A stretch of 39,066 nt of DNA from Oxalobacter formigenes. GTDB lineage: Bacteria; Pseudomonadota; Gammaproteobacteria; Burkholderiales; Burkholderiaceae_D. The notes beneath the pieces were generated by a model, which did not search any database, was not told where the DNA came from, and was given only the letters and a program-made list of their open reading frames with translations. Where the stretch lies: NCBI GenBank assembly GCA_019424645.1, contig JAHYZB010000017.1:1-39066 (forward strand). Reading direction: 5' to 3'. Below, piece by piece: positions 25,548 through 33,672 of this stretch (position 1 is its first letter; every line of letters begins with the position of its first letter). A program made the translations under genes and the position numbers.

Positions 25548-25650
25548 AAATTCAACATTTCAAAAATATAAAAAATTAATTAATTTTTCCAAATCATGTA
25601 ATTAAATGAATTTCAATCATTTACTGGCAAAGTATCCAAATTCAACATTT
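25548..25650. repeat. Paired direct repeat AAATTCAACATTT, 90 bases apart
   Basis: Two identical 13-base copies (25548-25560 and 25638-25650) flank the 18-bp A/T palindrome. The arrangement could bind a regulator shared by the divergent genes, but the low complexity of the region lowers the weight of this. Confidence 0.5.
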
Positions 25651-25925
25651 TGTTTAATTTTGACGTTATGGTTTTTCCCGCTTTTCAAAAAAACAACATA
25701 AAAAGAGGTAAAAAATGGCCGCAAAACCCCACAAAACCTGTATTTCTGCGACAATCTGCGTTTTTTAATTCCTGCCTTTTGTCAATAATGAAAACGGGAA
25801 GAATTGATTCAGGAAAAATTCCTGTCATTCATACAAAGTAAACTGACAGCGGAAAAACAAAAAAACGCTGATAACGTATAATTCCGGAAAGAATCCATGG
25901 CACGCCGGATCGCCAGAAAAATGTG

Positions 25926-25951
25926 GCAGAACAATGAGTTGTTCTGCTTTT
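25926..25951 (+). terminator. Leader hairpin with T-run before the decarboxylase gene
   Basis: GCAGAACAA-TGAG-TTGTTCTGC, a perfect 9-bp stem with a 4-base loop, followed by TTTTC. It ends about 28 bases before the ATG and downstream of the candidate -10. Its shape is that of an intrinsic terminator or attenuator; an operator is the alternative. Confidence 0.6.
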
Positions 25952-25979
25952 CTTCTATATTGAACAGTGGAGAAACGCG

Positions 25980-28241
25980 ATGAAATTTCGCTTTCCTATA
26001 GTCATTATTGACGAAGACTACCGCTCCGAAAATTCTTCCGGTCTCGGTATCCGCGCGCTTGCCAAAGCGATGGAAGACGAAGGCATGGAAGTGCTTGGCG
26101 TCACCAGCTACGGCGACCTGTCCCAGTTCGCGCAGCAACAGTCCCGCGCTTCCGCGTTTGTTTTGTCGATTGACGACGAGGAATTCGGCGAAGGCACGGA
26201 TGAGGAAATCAACGAGGCACTGAAGCCCCTGCGTGAATTCGTAACGGAAATCCGCAGCAAGAACGCCGATATTCCCATCTATCTCTACGGCGAAACACGC
26301 ACTTCGCGCCATATCCCGAATGATCTGCTGCGCGAGTTGCACGGCTTCATTCACATGTTCGAGGATACGCCTGAATTCGTCGCACGCCATATCATCCGTG
26401 AAGCCAAAACCTATCTTGACGGACTGGCTCCGCCGTTCTTCCGCGCGCTGATGCACTATGCGCAGGACGGATCGTACTCCTGGCACTGTCCCGGCCATTC
26501 CGGCGGCGTCGCTTTCCTGAAGTCCCCCATCGGCCAGATGTTCCACCAGTTCTTCGGTGAAAACATGCTGCGTGCCGACGTCTGCAATGCCGTGGAAGAA
26601 CTCGGCCAGCTTCTTGATCATACCGGCCCGGTTGCCCAGAGCGAACGCAATGCCGCCCGCATTTTCAATGCCGACCACTGCTATTTCGTCACCAACGGCA
26701 CCTCGACGTCCAACAAGATCGTCTGGCATTCCAGCATTGCCAGTGGCGACATCGTCGTCGTTGACCGCAACTGCCACAAATCGATTTTGCATGCCATCAT
26801 CATGACGGGAGCGATCCCTGTTTTCCTGATGCCGACACGCAACCATTACGGCATCATCGGCCCGATTCCAAAAAAAGAGTTCGAGCCGGAAAACATCAAG
26901 AAGAAAATCGAGGCCAACCCGTTCGCCCGTGATGCGGTCAACAAGAAACCGCGTATCCTGACAATCACGCAATCGACTTACGACGGCATCGTCTATAACG
27001 TCGAAACGATCAAGACCATGCTCGACGGTGAAATCGACACGCTCCATTTCGATGAAGCCTGGCTGCCGCATGCCTCATTCCACGAGTTTTACAAGGATAT
27101 GCATGCTATCGGCAAATACAGCCCGCCCGCCAAAAAATCGCTGATCTTCTCGACCCAGTCCACGCACAAACTGCTGGCAGGCCTCTCGCAAGCCTCCCAG
27201 ATTCTTGTCAAGGATTCCGAAGAAGTCAAACTCGACCAGAACATCTTCAATGAAGCGTTCCTTATGCATACCTCCACGTCGCCACAGTACGCCATCATCG
27301 CGTCCTGCGACGTCGCAGCCGCCATGATGGAACCGCCCGGAGGCACGGCCCTTGTCGAGGAATCCATCCTTGAGGCACTGGATTTCCGTCGCGCCATGCG
27401 CAAGATCGAAAAAGAATGGGGCAAAGACTGGTGGTTCGAAGTATGGGGACCGGAAAACTTTGCCGAAAACGGCGTCGGGGAACGGGAAGACTGGATACTG
27501 AAAGCCGAAGACAAATGGCACGGTTTCGGCGGCATCGCGCCGGGCTTTAACATGCTCGATCCGATCAAGGCCACTGTCATCACCCCGGGTCTGTCGCTGG
27601 AAGGTGAATTCGAAAAAACCGGTATCCCGGCATCCATCGTGAAGATGTATCTGGCTGAAAACGGCATCATCGTCGAGAAATGCGGCCTCTACAGCTTCTT
27701 CATCATGTTCACGATCGGCATCACCAAGGGTCGCTGGAACACGCTTGTCACTTCCCTCCAGCAATTCAAGGACGACTACGACAAGAACCAGCCGATCTGG
27801 CGTATCCTGCCCGAATTCGCGGCTGCCAATCCGCGCTATGAACGACTTGGCCTGCGCGACTTGTGTCAGAAAATCCATGACTTTTATCGTGATTACGACG
27901 TGGCACGCCTGACGACAGAAATGTACCTGTCCGATATGAGCCCTGCCATGAAACCGTCTGACGCTTACGCCCGCATGACCCATCGCGACATCGAACGCGT
28001 GCCGATCGACGAACTGGAAGGCCGTGTCACGGCTATTCTGCTGACTCCGTACCCGCCGGGCATCCCGCTGTTGATCCCGGGCGAACGCTTTAACAAGACC
28101 ATCGTCGATTACCTGAAATTCGCACGCGATTTCAACGACCGTTTCCCCGGTTTCGAAACCGACGTTCATGGCCTGATCCGTCAGGAAGAGAACGGCAAAT
28201 GGGAATACTACGTCGATTGCGTCAAAAAGGAATATGTCTGA
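25980..28241 (+). CDS. PLP-dependent arginine/lysine/ornithine decarboxylase
   Basis: The 753-residue biodegradative-type basic amino acid decarboxylase has the usual three parts: an N-terminal receiver-like wing domain (1-140), the large PLP domain (150-460) and a C-terminal domain. PLP Lys397 lies in STQSTHKLLAGLSQAS, and Asp358 in LHFDEAWLPHASF pairs with the pyridine nitrogen. YSWHCPGHSGGVAF and VTNGTSTSNKIVWH complete the cofactor site. Such enzymes consume a proton per reaction, make agmatine, cadaverine or putrescine, and often serve acid resistance. FDEAW is shared with arginine decarboxylase AdiA and STQSTHK resembles lysine decarboxylases, so the substrate is left open. No antiporter gene is adjacent. 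TGGAG precedes the ATG; a strong terminator follows. Confidence 0.93.
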   Translation: MKFRFPIVIIDEDYRSENSSGLGIRALAKAMEDEGMEVLGVTSYGDLSQFAQQQSRASAFVLSIDDEEFGEGTDEEINEALKPLREFVTEIRSKNADIPIYLYGETRTSRHIPNDLLRELHGFIHMFEDTPEFVARHIIREAKTYLDGLAPPFFRALMHYAQDGSYSWHCPGHSGGVAFLKSPIGQMFHQFFGENMLRADVCNAVEELGQLLDHTGPVAQSERNAARIFNADHCYFVTNGTSTSNKIVWHSSIASGDIVVVDRNCHKSILHAIIMTGAIPVFLMPTRNHYGIIGPIPKKEFEPENIKKKIEANPFARDAVNKKPRILTITQSTYDGIVYNVETIKTMLDGEIDTLHFDEAWLPHASFHEFYKDMHAIGKYSPPAKKSLIFSTQSTHKLLAGLSQASQILVKDSEEVKLDQNIFNEAFLMHTSTSPQYAIIASCDVAAAMMEPPGGTALVEESILEALDFRRAMRKIEKEWGKDWWFEVWGPENFAENGVGEREDWILKAEDKWHGFGGIAPGFNMLDPIKATVITPGLSLEGEFEKTGIPASIVKMYLAENGIIVEKCGLYSFFIMFTIGITKGRWNTLVTSLQQFKDDYDKNQPIWRILPEFAAANPRYERLGLRDLCQKIHDFYRDYDVARLTTEMYLSDMSPAMKPSDAYARMTHRDIERVPIDELEGRVTAILLTPYPPGIPLLIPGERFNKTIVDYLKFARDFNDRFPGFETDVHGLIRQEENGKWEYYVDCVKKEYV

Positions 28242-28264
28242 CGTCCACATGAACCGGCATCATG

Positions 28265-28292
28265 AAAAAAGGGGCGATAAACGCCCCTTTTT
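28265..28292. terminator. Bidirectional terminator after the decarboxylase gene
   Basis: AAAAAAGGGGCG-ATAAA-CGCCCCTTTTT lies about 25 bases after the stop codon. It also faces the minus-strand gene ending at 28362. Confidence 0.88.
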
Positions 28293-28361
28293 CATGCCTG
28301 ACACACACCATCCGGTAACCTGAATCCTTTACGTCGATCCGGCTTCCGGATAATCGGTCCG

Positions 28362-28592
28362 TCAAATGATCTTCGTTCTGACCCGACGGCCAACAAGACG
28401 ATTCCCTCTTTCGGTAACCGGCAAAGGTTCACTGATCGAGCGGCTGCGGTTGACAAAACGGTTGGCACCACCCGGCATGTCGTGCGTCGGCTGGTGACTG
28501 GAAGGATCGCGGAAGAGAATCATGGCCATCATGCAGGCAGGCAAGCCGCCGAACATAACGGCATGTTGTATCGAATTTTTTATTGTATTCAT
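28362..28592 (-). CDS. Small hypothetical protein
   Basis: The 76-residue frame starts at ATG 28592, which has AAGGA seven bases upstream; ATG 28622 would add ten residues without a ribosome site. The N-terminal half has one moderately hydrophobic segment (AVMFGGLPACMMAMILF) that could be a membrane helix or weak signal. The rest is basic and polar (RFVNRSRSISEPLPV, then RGNRLVGRRVRTKII). No family is recognised. The ribosome site and the composition support a real gene, but the small size leaves doubt. Confidence 0.45.
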   Translation of the reverse strand: MNTIKNSIQHAVMFGGLPACMMAMILFRDPSSHQPTHDMPGGANRFVNRSRSISEPLPVTERGNRLVGRRVRTKII

Positions 28593-29107
28593 GATCGAAT
28601 CCTTTCTTAAAACATTGATCATCGCGCCCGGGCGTTCATCTTTTGGACAAAAGCCCGTCAGCGGGGTACAGATTATATGCCCAATATGAAAAATGTGTTA
28701 AAAAAGAGCCACTTATGTAAAAAAAAGATTATCCGGGACAAGATATAGATATGAACGTTATATAAAAACGTTTAAAAACTTATAAGAAATGCATTTCAGG
28801 TACAAATCTGTAACAAATACTTTCCCGCCAGCTTTCCCATTGACTATTGGTCAGAGCCACATCTTCCGGGAAATACACCTGACAGGCAGAAAATGGCAGG
28901 ACAACGGTAAAGCGGCCAGTCAATGGCTCAAACCGCTTCACTTGAAATCGCCATCCTTTCAGGGCAATTTCAGAAACACCACGCATTCGATGACACGACT
29001 GCGTGGCGTATTCCATAAACGTACCCGGCCTGAACGTATTTTCATGTTTCGTTCAATATCAGCTGAAGCGCCATGAAAAATCGCACCGGGCATTTCCCAG
29101 ACCGGTA
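28593..29107. other. Intergenic region between the small protein and aqpZ
   Basis: About 510 bases. The left part is AT-rich and probably carries the minus-strand promoter of the small protein. A 78-codon minus-strand frame (28780-29016) has a fairly protein-like composition but no ribosome site and no recognised family. A weak hairpin near 29076-29106 may end aqpZ. Confidence 0.4.
29076..29106 (-). terminator. Weak terminator candidate after aqpZ
   Basis: ACCGG and CCGGT pair around a 12-base loop and are followed on the minus strand by GCGATTTTTC. The stem is only 5 bp. Confidence 0.35.
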
Positions 29108-29857
29108 TCAGTCAGCGTCAACAACAGATTCTTCAACGGCAACGAGCTCCCCATCCTTTCCATGTCCGGAAGAAATCACGAAACGGTAAATGGCTGCGCC
29201 AATGACCGCACCCACAATCGGTGCTGTCCAGAACATCCACAACTGTTCCAGAGGCCATGACACACCGGCAAAGATCGCCTGTGAAGTGGATCGTGCCGGA
29301 TTGACGGATGTGTTCGTGACCGGAATCGAGATCAGATGAATCAGCGTCAGGCACAGGCCAATGGCCAGTGGCGCGAATTTTACAGGAGCAAGACGGTGAG
29401 TTGACCCCATAATAACGAACAGGAAACCGGCAGACAGAACTGCCTCGATCAGGAAACAGGCCGCCAGACTGTATCCACCCGGTGAATTTTCGCCGTATCC
29501 GTTCGATGCAAAAATGCCCACAACGACATCCGGACGACCGGTATAAACCATATACAAGACAAAAGCAGCAATGCACCCCCCAACCACTTGCGCAATGATA
29601 TAAGGAATCACGTTCTTCCATGGAAAACGTCCTCCGACTGCCATTCCGATGGAAATGGCCGGATTCAGATGACATCCCGAGATATGGCCGATGGCATAAG
29701 CCATCGTCAGGACAGTCAGTCCGAACGCCAGTGCAACGCCATAAAAACCGATTCCCAGTCCGGGGAAAGCGGCTGCAAACAATGCACTTCCGCACCCACC
29801 CAGCACCAGCCAGAAAGTGCCGATACATTCAGCACCCAACGCTTTTGACAAAGACAT
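29108..29857 (-). CDS. aqpZ: Aquaporin Z
   Basis: AqpZ is an inner-membrane water channel. The 249-residue protein has six membrane segments and both pore half-helices, HLNPAISIG and SVNPARSTSQAIF; the second is nearly identical to E. coli AqpZ. The start MSLSKALGAECIGTFWLVL at 29857 follows TGGAGG. The same frame stays open for another 102 codons upstream, but that part overlaps the next gene in another frame and is not aquaporin-like. The C-terminus has an extra acidic tail of about 15 residues. It follows the tail-assembly-like gene by about 136 bases on the same strand; co-transcription is possible. Confidence 0.95.
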   Translation of the reverse strand: MSLSKALGAECIGTFWLVLGGCGSALFAAAFPGLGIGFYGVALAFGLTVLTMAYAIGHISGCHLNPAISIGMAVGGRFPWKNVIPYIIAQVVGGCIAAFVLYMVYTGRPDVVVGIFASNGYGENSPGGYSLAACFLIEAVLSAGFLFVIMGSTHRLAPVKFAPLAIGLCLTLIHLISIPVTNTSVNPARSTSQAIFAGVSWPLEQLWMFWTAPIVGAVIGAAIYRFVISSGHGKDGELVAVEESVVDAD

Positions 29858-29993
29858 AAGGCCTCCAGAGAGAAATAAACAAGCGTTTGACCACACTTCA
29901 TCCCATAAAATTCCGGGAACCTTGAAGGAAATCAACCCGTTCTCCACTTCTCTGAAAAAAGACCCTGAAAACTTTTTTCCTTGTAGTAAGAAT

Positions 29994-30338
29994 TCAATGC
30001 CCGCAGGAACATTGTCCACCGCATGATGAATCATGGGAATGTTCGTCTTCCAGACCGTTGATCCTTTCGTACAAGCGTTCGAGAAAGACCATATCGTCCG
30101 GATGCAGTTTCTCAATGACACCGGTATCGACCATCGGCAGGCTTCCCAGCCGGACAATGACACGGCTGAACAAAATGACCGCGAGATACCCCGGATTGCC
30201 CTGTACCCTCGGATCTCTCATCGGAAAAATCTCGTCCATTGCCGTCGCCAGCCTCATGGCCCCTTCCTTGTGAACCGTTCCACTGCCATCCACAAAACCC
30301 CGTGGTAGCGTAAATTCGAATTCCGTCTGAAATGACAT
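29994..30338 (-). CDS. Orphan phage/contractile-injection tail assembly-like protein with Cys/His tail
   Basis: The 114-residue protein begins MSFQTEFEFTLPRGFVDGSG after a strong GAGGAGGGG. It continues HKEGAMRLATAMDEIFPMRD, PGYLAVILFSRVIVRLGSLP and MVFLERLYERINGLEDE. By recall, this pattern (EFEFTLPRGY/F-D-G-, MRLATA-DEI-P-RDPRV, NP-YL-VILL-RV, LY-RIN) is that of the small tail-assembly protein encoded in extracellular contractile injection system clusters and annotated as phage tail assembly protein. The last 15 residues, HSHDSSCGGQCSCGH, look like a metal-binding tail; related proteins often end in a CPHC-type knuckle. No sheath, tube, baseplate or ATPase gene lies anywhere in the window, so here it stands alone between amtB and aqpZ. 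Its function in this setting is unknown. Confidence 0.65.
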   Translation of the reverse strand: MSFQTEFEFTLPRGFVDGSGTVHKEGAMRLATAMDEIFPMRDPRVQGNPGYLAVILFSRVIVRLGSLPMVDTGVIEKLHPDDMVFLERLYERINGLEDEHSHDSSCGGQCSCGH

Positions 30339-30450
30339 ATCCCCTCCTCTCGTAACGTCATATCTTATCACCTGACCGGTTATGATCAGGAAATTTGGGC
30401 TTCACACTGACAGGCATCCGCAATGAAGCCATTTAAAATGATCACCGAAT

Positions 30451-30480
30451 AAAAAAACTGCGGGCCTTGCAAGCCCGCAG
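30451..30480 (-). terminator. Rho-independent terminator after amtB
   Basis: CTGCGGGC and GCCCGCAG pair around a 7-base loop; on the minus strand seven T residues follow. It closes the TorF-glnK-amtB operon. Confidence 0.88.
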
Positions 30481-30537
30481 CCAGACGGTCGCCGGATCGG
30501 CACCATCGTTTTATTTAACCGGCTGCCTCTAAAAAGG

Positions 30538-31872
30538 CTAGTAACGGTAAGCCGATTCGCCATGAGAGGTATTGTCCAGACCGGCCCTTTCCTCTTCTTC
30601 GGTCACACGCAGGCCGAAGACCTTGTCGGATATTTTGTAAGCGATAAAAGAGACGATACCGGACCATGCAATTGTGACGAGAACACTCTTGACCTGTATC
30701 CAGACCTGCCATCCCATCGAATAATCGCCACCGGACAAGCCTGTTCCTCCCAATGCGGGAGAAACCACCACACCGGTCAGGATCGCACCGACTATCCCGC
30801 CGACCCCATGTACCCCGAAAGCATCGAACGCATCGTCCACATTCAGGATTTTCTTGAACCAGCTGACACTCCACAAACAGACTACCCCGGAAATCAGGCC
30901 CAGTATGATCGACCCCATCGGACCGGCATACCCGGCTGCCGGTGTTACGGCAACCAGCCCTGCCACAGCACCTGACGCAGCCCCCAGCATGGAAGCCTTT
31001 CCTTTCATGATCGCTTCACCCGCCAGCCAGGACAGCGTTGCAGCCGCAGTCGCAACAACCGTGTTCACGAAAGCGAGACCTGCCGTACCGTTGGCGGCTC
31101 CGGCTGAGCCGGCATTGAAACCGAACCAGCCCACCCACAAAAGCGATGCGCCGACCATCGTCAGGGTCAACGAATGCGGCATGAAAGCATCCTTGCCCAG
31201 ACCGATCCGTTTTCCGACCATATAAGCGCCGACCAGAGCAGCAATACCGGCATTAATGTGAACGACCGTTCCACCTGCAAAGTCCAGTGCGCCGTCTGCT
31301 GCCAGGAATCCGCCACCCCAGACAATATGCGCCAGCGGGATATAACTGAACGTGAACCACAAGACCATGAACAGCATCACCGCGGCAAAACGGATACGTT
31401 CGGCAAACGCACCGATGATCAGGGCAGCCGTAATGGCGGCGAACGTCCCCTGAAACGCGACAAAGACATATTCAGGCACCGTTTTCATGGTCGATGACAG
31501 CGTGTCGGGTGTGATTCCCAAAAGGAAAACTTTCCCGAAATCGCCAATGATCGCCCCGTCCCCGGAAAATGCCAGCGTATACCCGTAAATGACCCACAAC
31601 AGGGAAATCAGGGAAAACACGACAAAGACCTGAATCAGGACAGACAGCATGTTTTTTGTCCGGGCCAGCCCACCGTAAAAAAGTGCCAGCCCCGGAATAA
31701 TCATCAAAATGACCAGCATTGTGGATGTCAGAATCCATGCCGTATCCCCCGCACTCAACACAGGTAAAGGCTCGGTCACCACAGAACTGTACGACACTGT
31801 AATCTCTTCGGCAAAAGCCGAACCCGCAAAAACGCCAAGGCCAGCCAGCAATAATGAAATCAATGCTTTCAC
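30538..31872 (-). CDS. amtB: Ammonium transporter AmtB
   Basis: AmtB is the inner-membrane ammonium channel gated by GlnK. With GTG 31872, which has GGAG six bases upstream, the protein has 444 residues and a cleavable signal peptide (KALISLLLAGLGVFAGSAFA, then EEITVSY). A longer frame to 31929 runs into glnK and lacks these features. About eleven membrane segments follow. Both pore histidines are in place (VVHINAG and FGVHGVGG), as is the C-terminal FGLRVTEEEERAGLD that contacts GlnK. The gene starts 13 bases after glnK and ends the operon. Confidence 0.96.
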   Translation of the reverse strand: MKALISLLLAGLGVFAGSAFAEEITVSYSSVVTEPLPVLSAGDTAWILTSTMLVILMIIPGLALFYGGLARTKNMLSVLIQVFVVFSLISLLWVIYGYTLAFSGDGAIIGDFGKVFLLGITPDTLSSTMKTVPEYVFVAFQGTFAAITAALIIGAFAERIRFAAVMLFMVLWFTFSYIPLAHIVWGGGFLAADGALDFAGGTVVHINAGIAALVGAYMVGKRIGLGKDAFMPHSLTLTMVGASLLWVGWFGFNAGSAGAANGTAGLAFVNTVVATAAATLSWLAGEAIMKGKASMLGAASGAVAGLVAVTPAAGYAGPMGSIILGLISGVVCLWSVSWFKKILNVDDAFDAFGVHGVGGIVGAILTGVVVSPALGGTGLSGGDYSMGWQVWIQVKSVLVTIAWSGIVSFIAYKISDKVFGLRVTEEEERAGLDNTSHGESAYRY

Positions 31873-31885
31873 GATAAACTCCTCA

Positions 31886-32224
31886 TCAAAGTGCACCCGC
31901 GCCGGTTTCACCGGTACGAATACGGACAACCTCTTCCAGATTCACGACAAATATCTTGCCGTCCCCGATTTTTCCGGTCGAAGCCGATTTTTCGATAGCT
32001 TCGATCACCTGTTCGGAAAATTCATCCGCAATCGCGACTTCAATTTTCGTTTTCGGAAGAAAATCGACGACATATTCCGCCCCGCGATACAACTCCGTAT
32101 GCCCCTTCTGCCGCCCGAACCCCCGAACATCCGTTACCGTCATCCCCTGTATCCCGATGGCCGCAAGCGCTTCACGCACCTCGTCCAGCTTGAATGGCTT
32201 GATAATGGCACTGATCAATTTCAT
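31886..32224 (-). CDS. glnK: Nitrogen regulatory PII protein GlnK
   Basis: GlnK is a trimeric PII protein that senses 2-oxoglutarate and ATP/ADP, is uridylylated when nitrogen is short and otherwise plugs AmtB. The 112-residue protein has the PII start MKLISAIIKPFKLDEVREAL. The T-loop contains uridylylation Tyr51 (GHTELYRGAEYVVDFLPK), and the C-terminal signature is TGKIGDGKIFV. The start follows AAGGAG. It lies between the TorF-like porin gene and amtB, the order usual in betaproteobacteria, and should be expressed from the sigma-54 promoter near 33047. Confidence 0.97.
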   Translation of the reverse strand: MKLISAIIKPFKLDEVREALAAIGIQGMTVTDVRGFGRQKGHTELYRGAEYVVDFLPKTKIEVAIADEFSEQVIEAIEKSASTGKIGDGKIFVVNLEEVVRIRTGETGAGAL

Positions 32225-32257
32225 ATTGCTCTCCTTGTCGTTATTACATCCTGCTCG

Positions 32258-33001
32258 CTAAAAAACTTTCCCCACTGAAAAAATGACGCGCGCATCCGCA
32301 TTGGCTTCTTTCTTGTTCGCGAGATCGGTATCGACGTAATGCAGGCCGAAATCGAACCCCTGCCAATTCAGAGTTGCCCCCACTTTCCAGTCGTTATAGG
32401 AATTGCCCGAACCGGTAATGATCTGTCGGCCGAAATGGGCATTTAAAGTAACCTTGTCCGTCAACGGATAAGCGGCCGAAAAATCGATGTACTTGCTGTT
32501 CTTCGTATTGTCCGCCCCGAACAGATCCGTAAACGAATGGGAATACTTCAATGAAAGGAATTTCCACGAACCGCCGACATAGCCTTCCAGCGTGTGCGGG
32601 TCTTTCATATTATTGGCTCTCTTCCATTCACTGCTGTAACTGCCCGGATAGAGATACCCCAGCAAACCGACATCAACGCCGAAATCACCGAACTGACGCT
32701 TGTAACCACCGTACACATCCAGTTCCATACTGCTCGAAGGTGCGCCGCCATCGGACATATCGTGCAGCCATGAAATGCTCGAGGCCCACGTACCGGCATA
32801 AAAACCGGAATCATGCTTGAAATCGAAACCGCCCTGAATGGCCGGACGTTCATCCGTCTGGCTGATGCCGCGGTAAGCGTAATCCGACGTCAACGTAACA
32901 TTGGCGGAAAACGGGTTTTTCGCTTCCTCAGCATAAACAGTGGACAAGCCAAGCAAAGGCAGACAGGCTAATGAAGAAATGGCAACAATCGTGCGATTCA
33001 T
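32258..33001 (-). CDS. TorF family putative porin
   Basis: The 247-residue protein has a signal peptide (about 1-24, ending STVYA). The conserved TorF start follows, FSANVTLTSDYAYRGISQTD, and alternating beta-strand patterns run to the C-terminal DARVIFSVGKVF, which ends in Phe. Members of this family (Gcw_chp/TIGR02001) are outer-membrane barrels commonly found beside glnK-amtB, and a role in letting ammonium or small nitrogen compounds through the outer membrane is inferred from that. It is the first gene of the operon. AAGGAG precedes the ATG and a sigma-54 promoter lies about 45-60 bases upstream. Confidence 0.9.
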   Translation of the reverse strand: MNRTIVAISSLACLPLLGLSTVYAEEAKNPFSANVTLTSDYAYRGISQTDERPAIQGGFDFKHDSGFYAGTWASSISWLHDMSDGGAPSSSMELDVYGGYKRQFGDFGVDVGLLGYLYPGSYSSEWKRANNMKDPHTLEGYVGGSWKFLSLKYSHSFTDLFGADNTKNSKYIDFSAAYPLTDKVTLNAHFGRQIITGSGNSYNDWKVGATLNWQGFDFGLHYVDTDLANKKEANADARVIFSVGKVF

Positions 33002-33046
33002 GAAATGCTCCTTTAAAAGCTGAAATATTTTTATGATTGAACTTAC

Positions 33047-33062
33047 GCATAATGCGTGCCAA
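33047..33062 (-). promoter_or_regulatory. Sigma-54 promoter of the TorF-glnK-amtB operon
   Basis: The minus strand reads TTGGCACGCATTATGC. The -24 GG and -12 GC are separated by exactly 10 bases and the -24 element TGGCACG is perfect; the -12 element is ATGC in place of TTGC. Transcription would start near 33035, just before the TorF gene. Confidence 0.85.
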
Positions 33063-33246
33063 CTTTTATAAAGGAGTCGATATCAAGATGTTGCCAATAT
33101 GAAGAGAGTGTCTGTTAAGAAGCTGTTAACGACAGGATTTACAGGACAAAAAGCCTTATCAGTCATTCGGATCGGGCAATCGTATACAAACAAGGAAGAC
33201 TGTATGCCGGATTTTCATGCCAAAACCCCATGAAACTGGAATAATA

Positions 33247-33263
33247 TGCACCAAATTGGTGAA
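33247..33263. promoter_or_regulatory. NtrC-type enhancer site
   Basis: TGCACC-AAATT-GGTGAA matches the NtrC consensus TGCACC-N5-GGTGCA at 11 of the 12 defined positions. It lies about 220 bases upstream of the expected start from the sigma-54 promoter, a workable enhancer distance. Confidence 0.75.
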
Positions 33264-33411
33264 AAGAGAAGGGAGTTATGGATAAGTTGATGGAAAAGCC
33301 GGAAATCAGGGCATCACTGGCGAGCAGGACATAGCAAGCCGTCCGGAGTCATTTTTCCCGATAAAAATCGGGTAAAAAAGATATTGCGCAACAGAAACCG
33401 CAACGCCGGTA

Positions 33412-33440
33412 TTAACCTCAGACAATTTTGCTGATATAAT
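33412..33440 (+). promoter_or_regulatory. Promoter of tRNA-Lys
   Basis: TTAACC (33412-33417) and a perfect TATAAT (33435-33440) are 17 bases apart, placing the start near 33447, a few bases before the mature tRNA. Confidence 0.7.
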
Positions 33441-33453
33441 TTCATCCCTCGAT

Positions 33454-33529
33454 GGGTTGTTAGCTCAGTTGGTAGAGCTGCGGACTCTTAATCCGTAGGT
33501 CGCGTGTTCGAGTCACGCACAACCCACCA
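33454..33529 (+). tRNA. tRNA-Lys (anticodon CTT)
   Basis: The 76-base cloverleaf has acceptor arms GGGTTGT / ACAACCC, a D-arm (GCTC AGTTGGTA GAGC), and an anticodon loop CTCTTAA giving anticodon CTT. The T-arm contains GTTCGAGTC, the discriminator is A and CCA is encoded. It decodes AAG. The 3' end is intact, and the DNA after it carries IS remnants and a restriction system, as often seen where islands enter at tRNA genes. Confidence 0.97.
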
Positions 33530-33545
33530 ATAAATTCAATAGGTT

Positions 33546-33572
33546 ACGCCAATCCTCCGGGGTTGGCGTTTT
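33546..33572 (+). terminator. Terminator after tRNA-Lys
   Basis: ACGCCAA and TTGGCGT pair around a 10-base loop and are followed by TTT, about 17 bases after the tRNA. Confidence 0.75.
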
Positions 33573-33672
33573 GCCTTCCAGTTTCATGTAAGCAGTTTGT
33601 AAACAGTTTTTGGAGATGTTGCGCGCTGTTGAAGGTGAATCGCCCTAGGTTTCTTGGAGGGTATTTTTAAAG

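Larger units (their letters stand above)
25426..25979. other. Divergent AT-rich control region between the kinase and decarboxylase genes
   Basis: The region holds an 18-bp perfect palindrome of A and T (25571-25588) and two copies of AAATTCAACATTT, at 25548-25560 and 25638-25650, each next to TTGTTTAA or TGTTTAA. Closer to the decarboxylase there is a TATAAT (25876-25881) with no good -35, and a leader hairpin at 25926-25951. I see no gene. Confidence 0.6.
33002..33453. other. Control region between the TorF-glnK-amtB operon and tRNA-Lys
   Basis: About 450 bases without a gene. It carries the sigma-54 promoter and NtrC-type site of the minus-strand operon and, at the other end, the sigma-70 promoter of tRNA-Lys on the plus strand. 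Confidence 0.7.

Noticed and set aside
25809..28250. Two long minus-strand frames opposite the decarboxylase
   Set aside because: Shadows of a strongly codon-biased gene. The plus-strand product has every motif of the enzyme family.
28780..29016. 78-codon minus-strand frame between the small protein and aqpZ
   Set aside because: Composition is fairly protein-like, but there is no ribosome site or family match, and the opposite strand is open too.
29858..30163. 102-residue N-terminal extension of AqpZ
   Set aside because: It overlaps the tail-assembly-like gene in another frame, while TGGAGG sits directly before the normal AqpZ start.
29994..30338. Prophage in this region
   Set aside because: Only one tail-assembly-like gene is present, surrounded by housekeeping transport genes; no other phage gene is visible.
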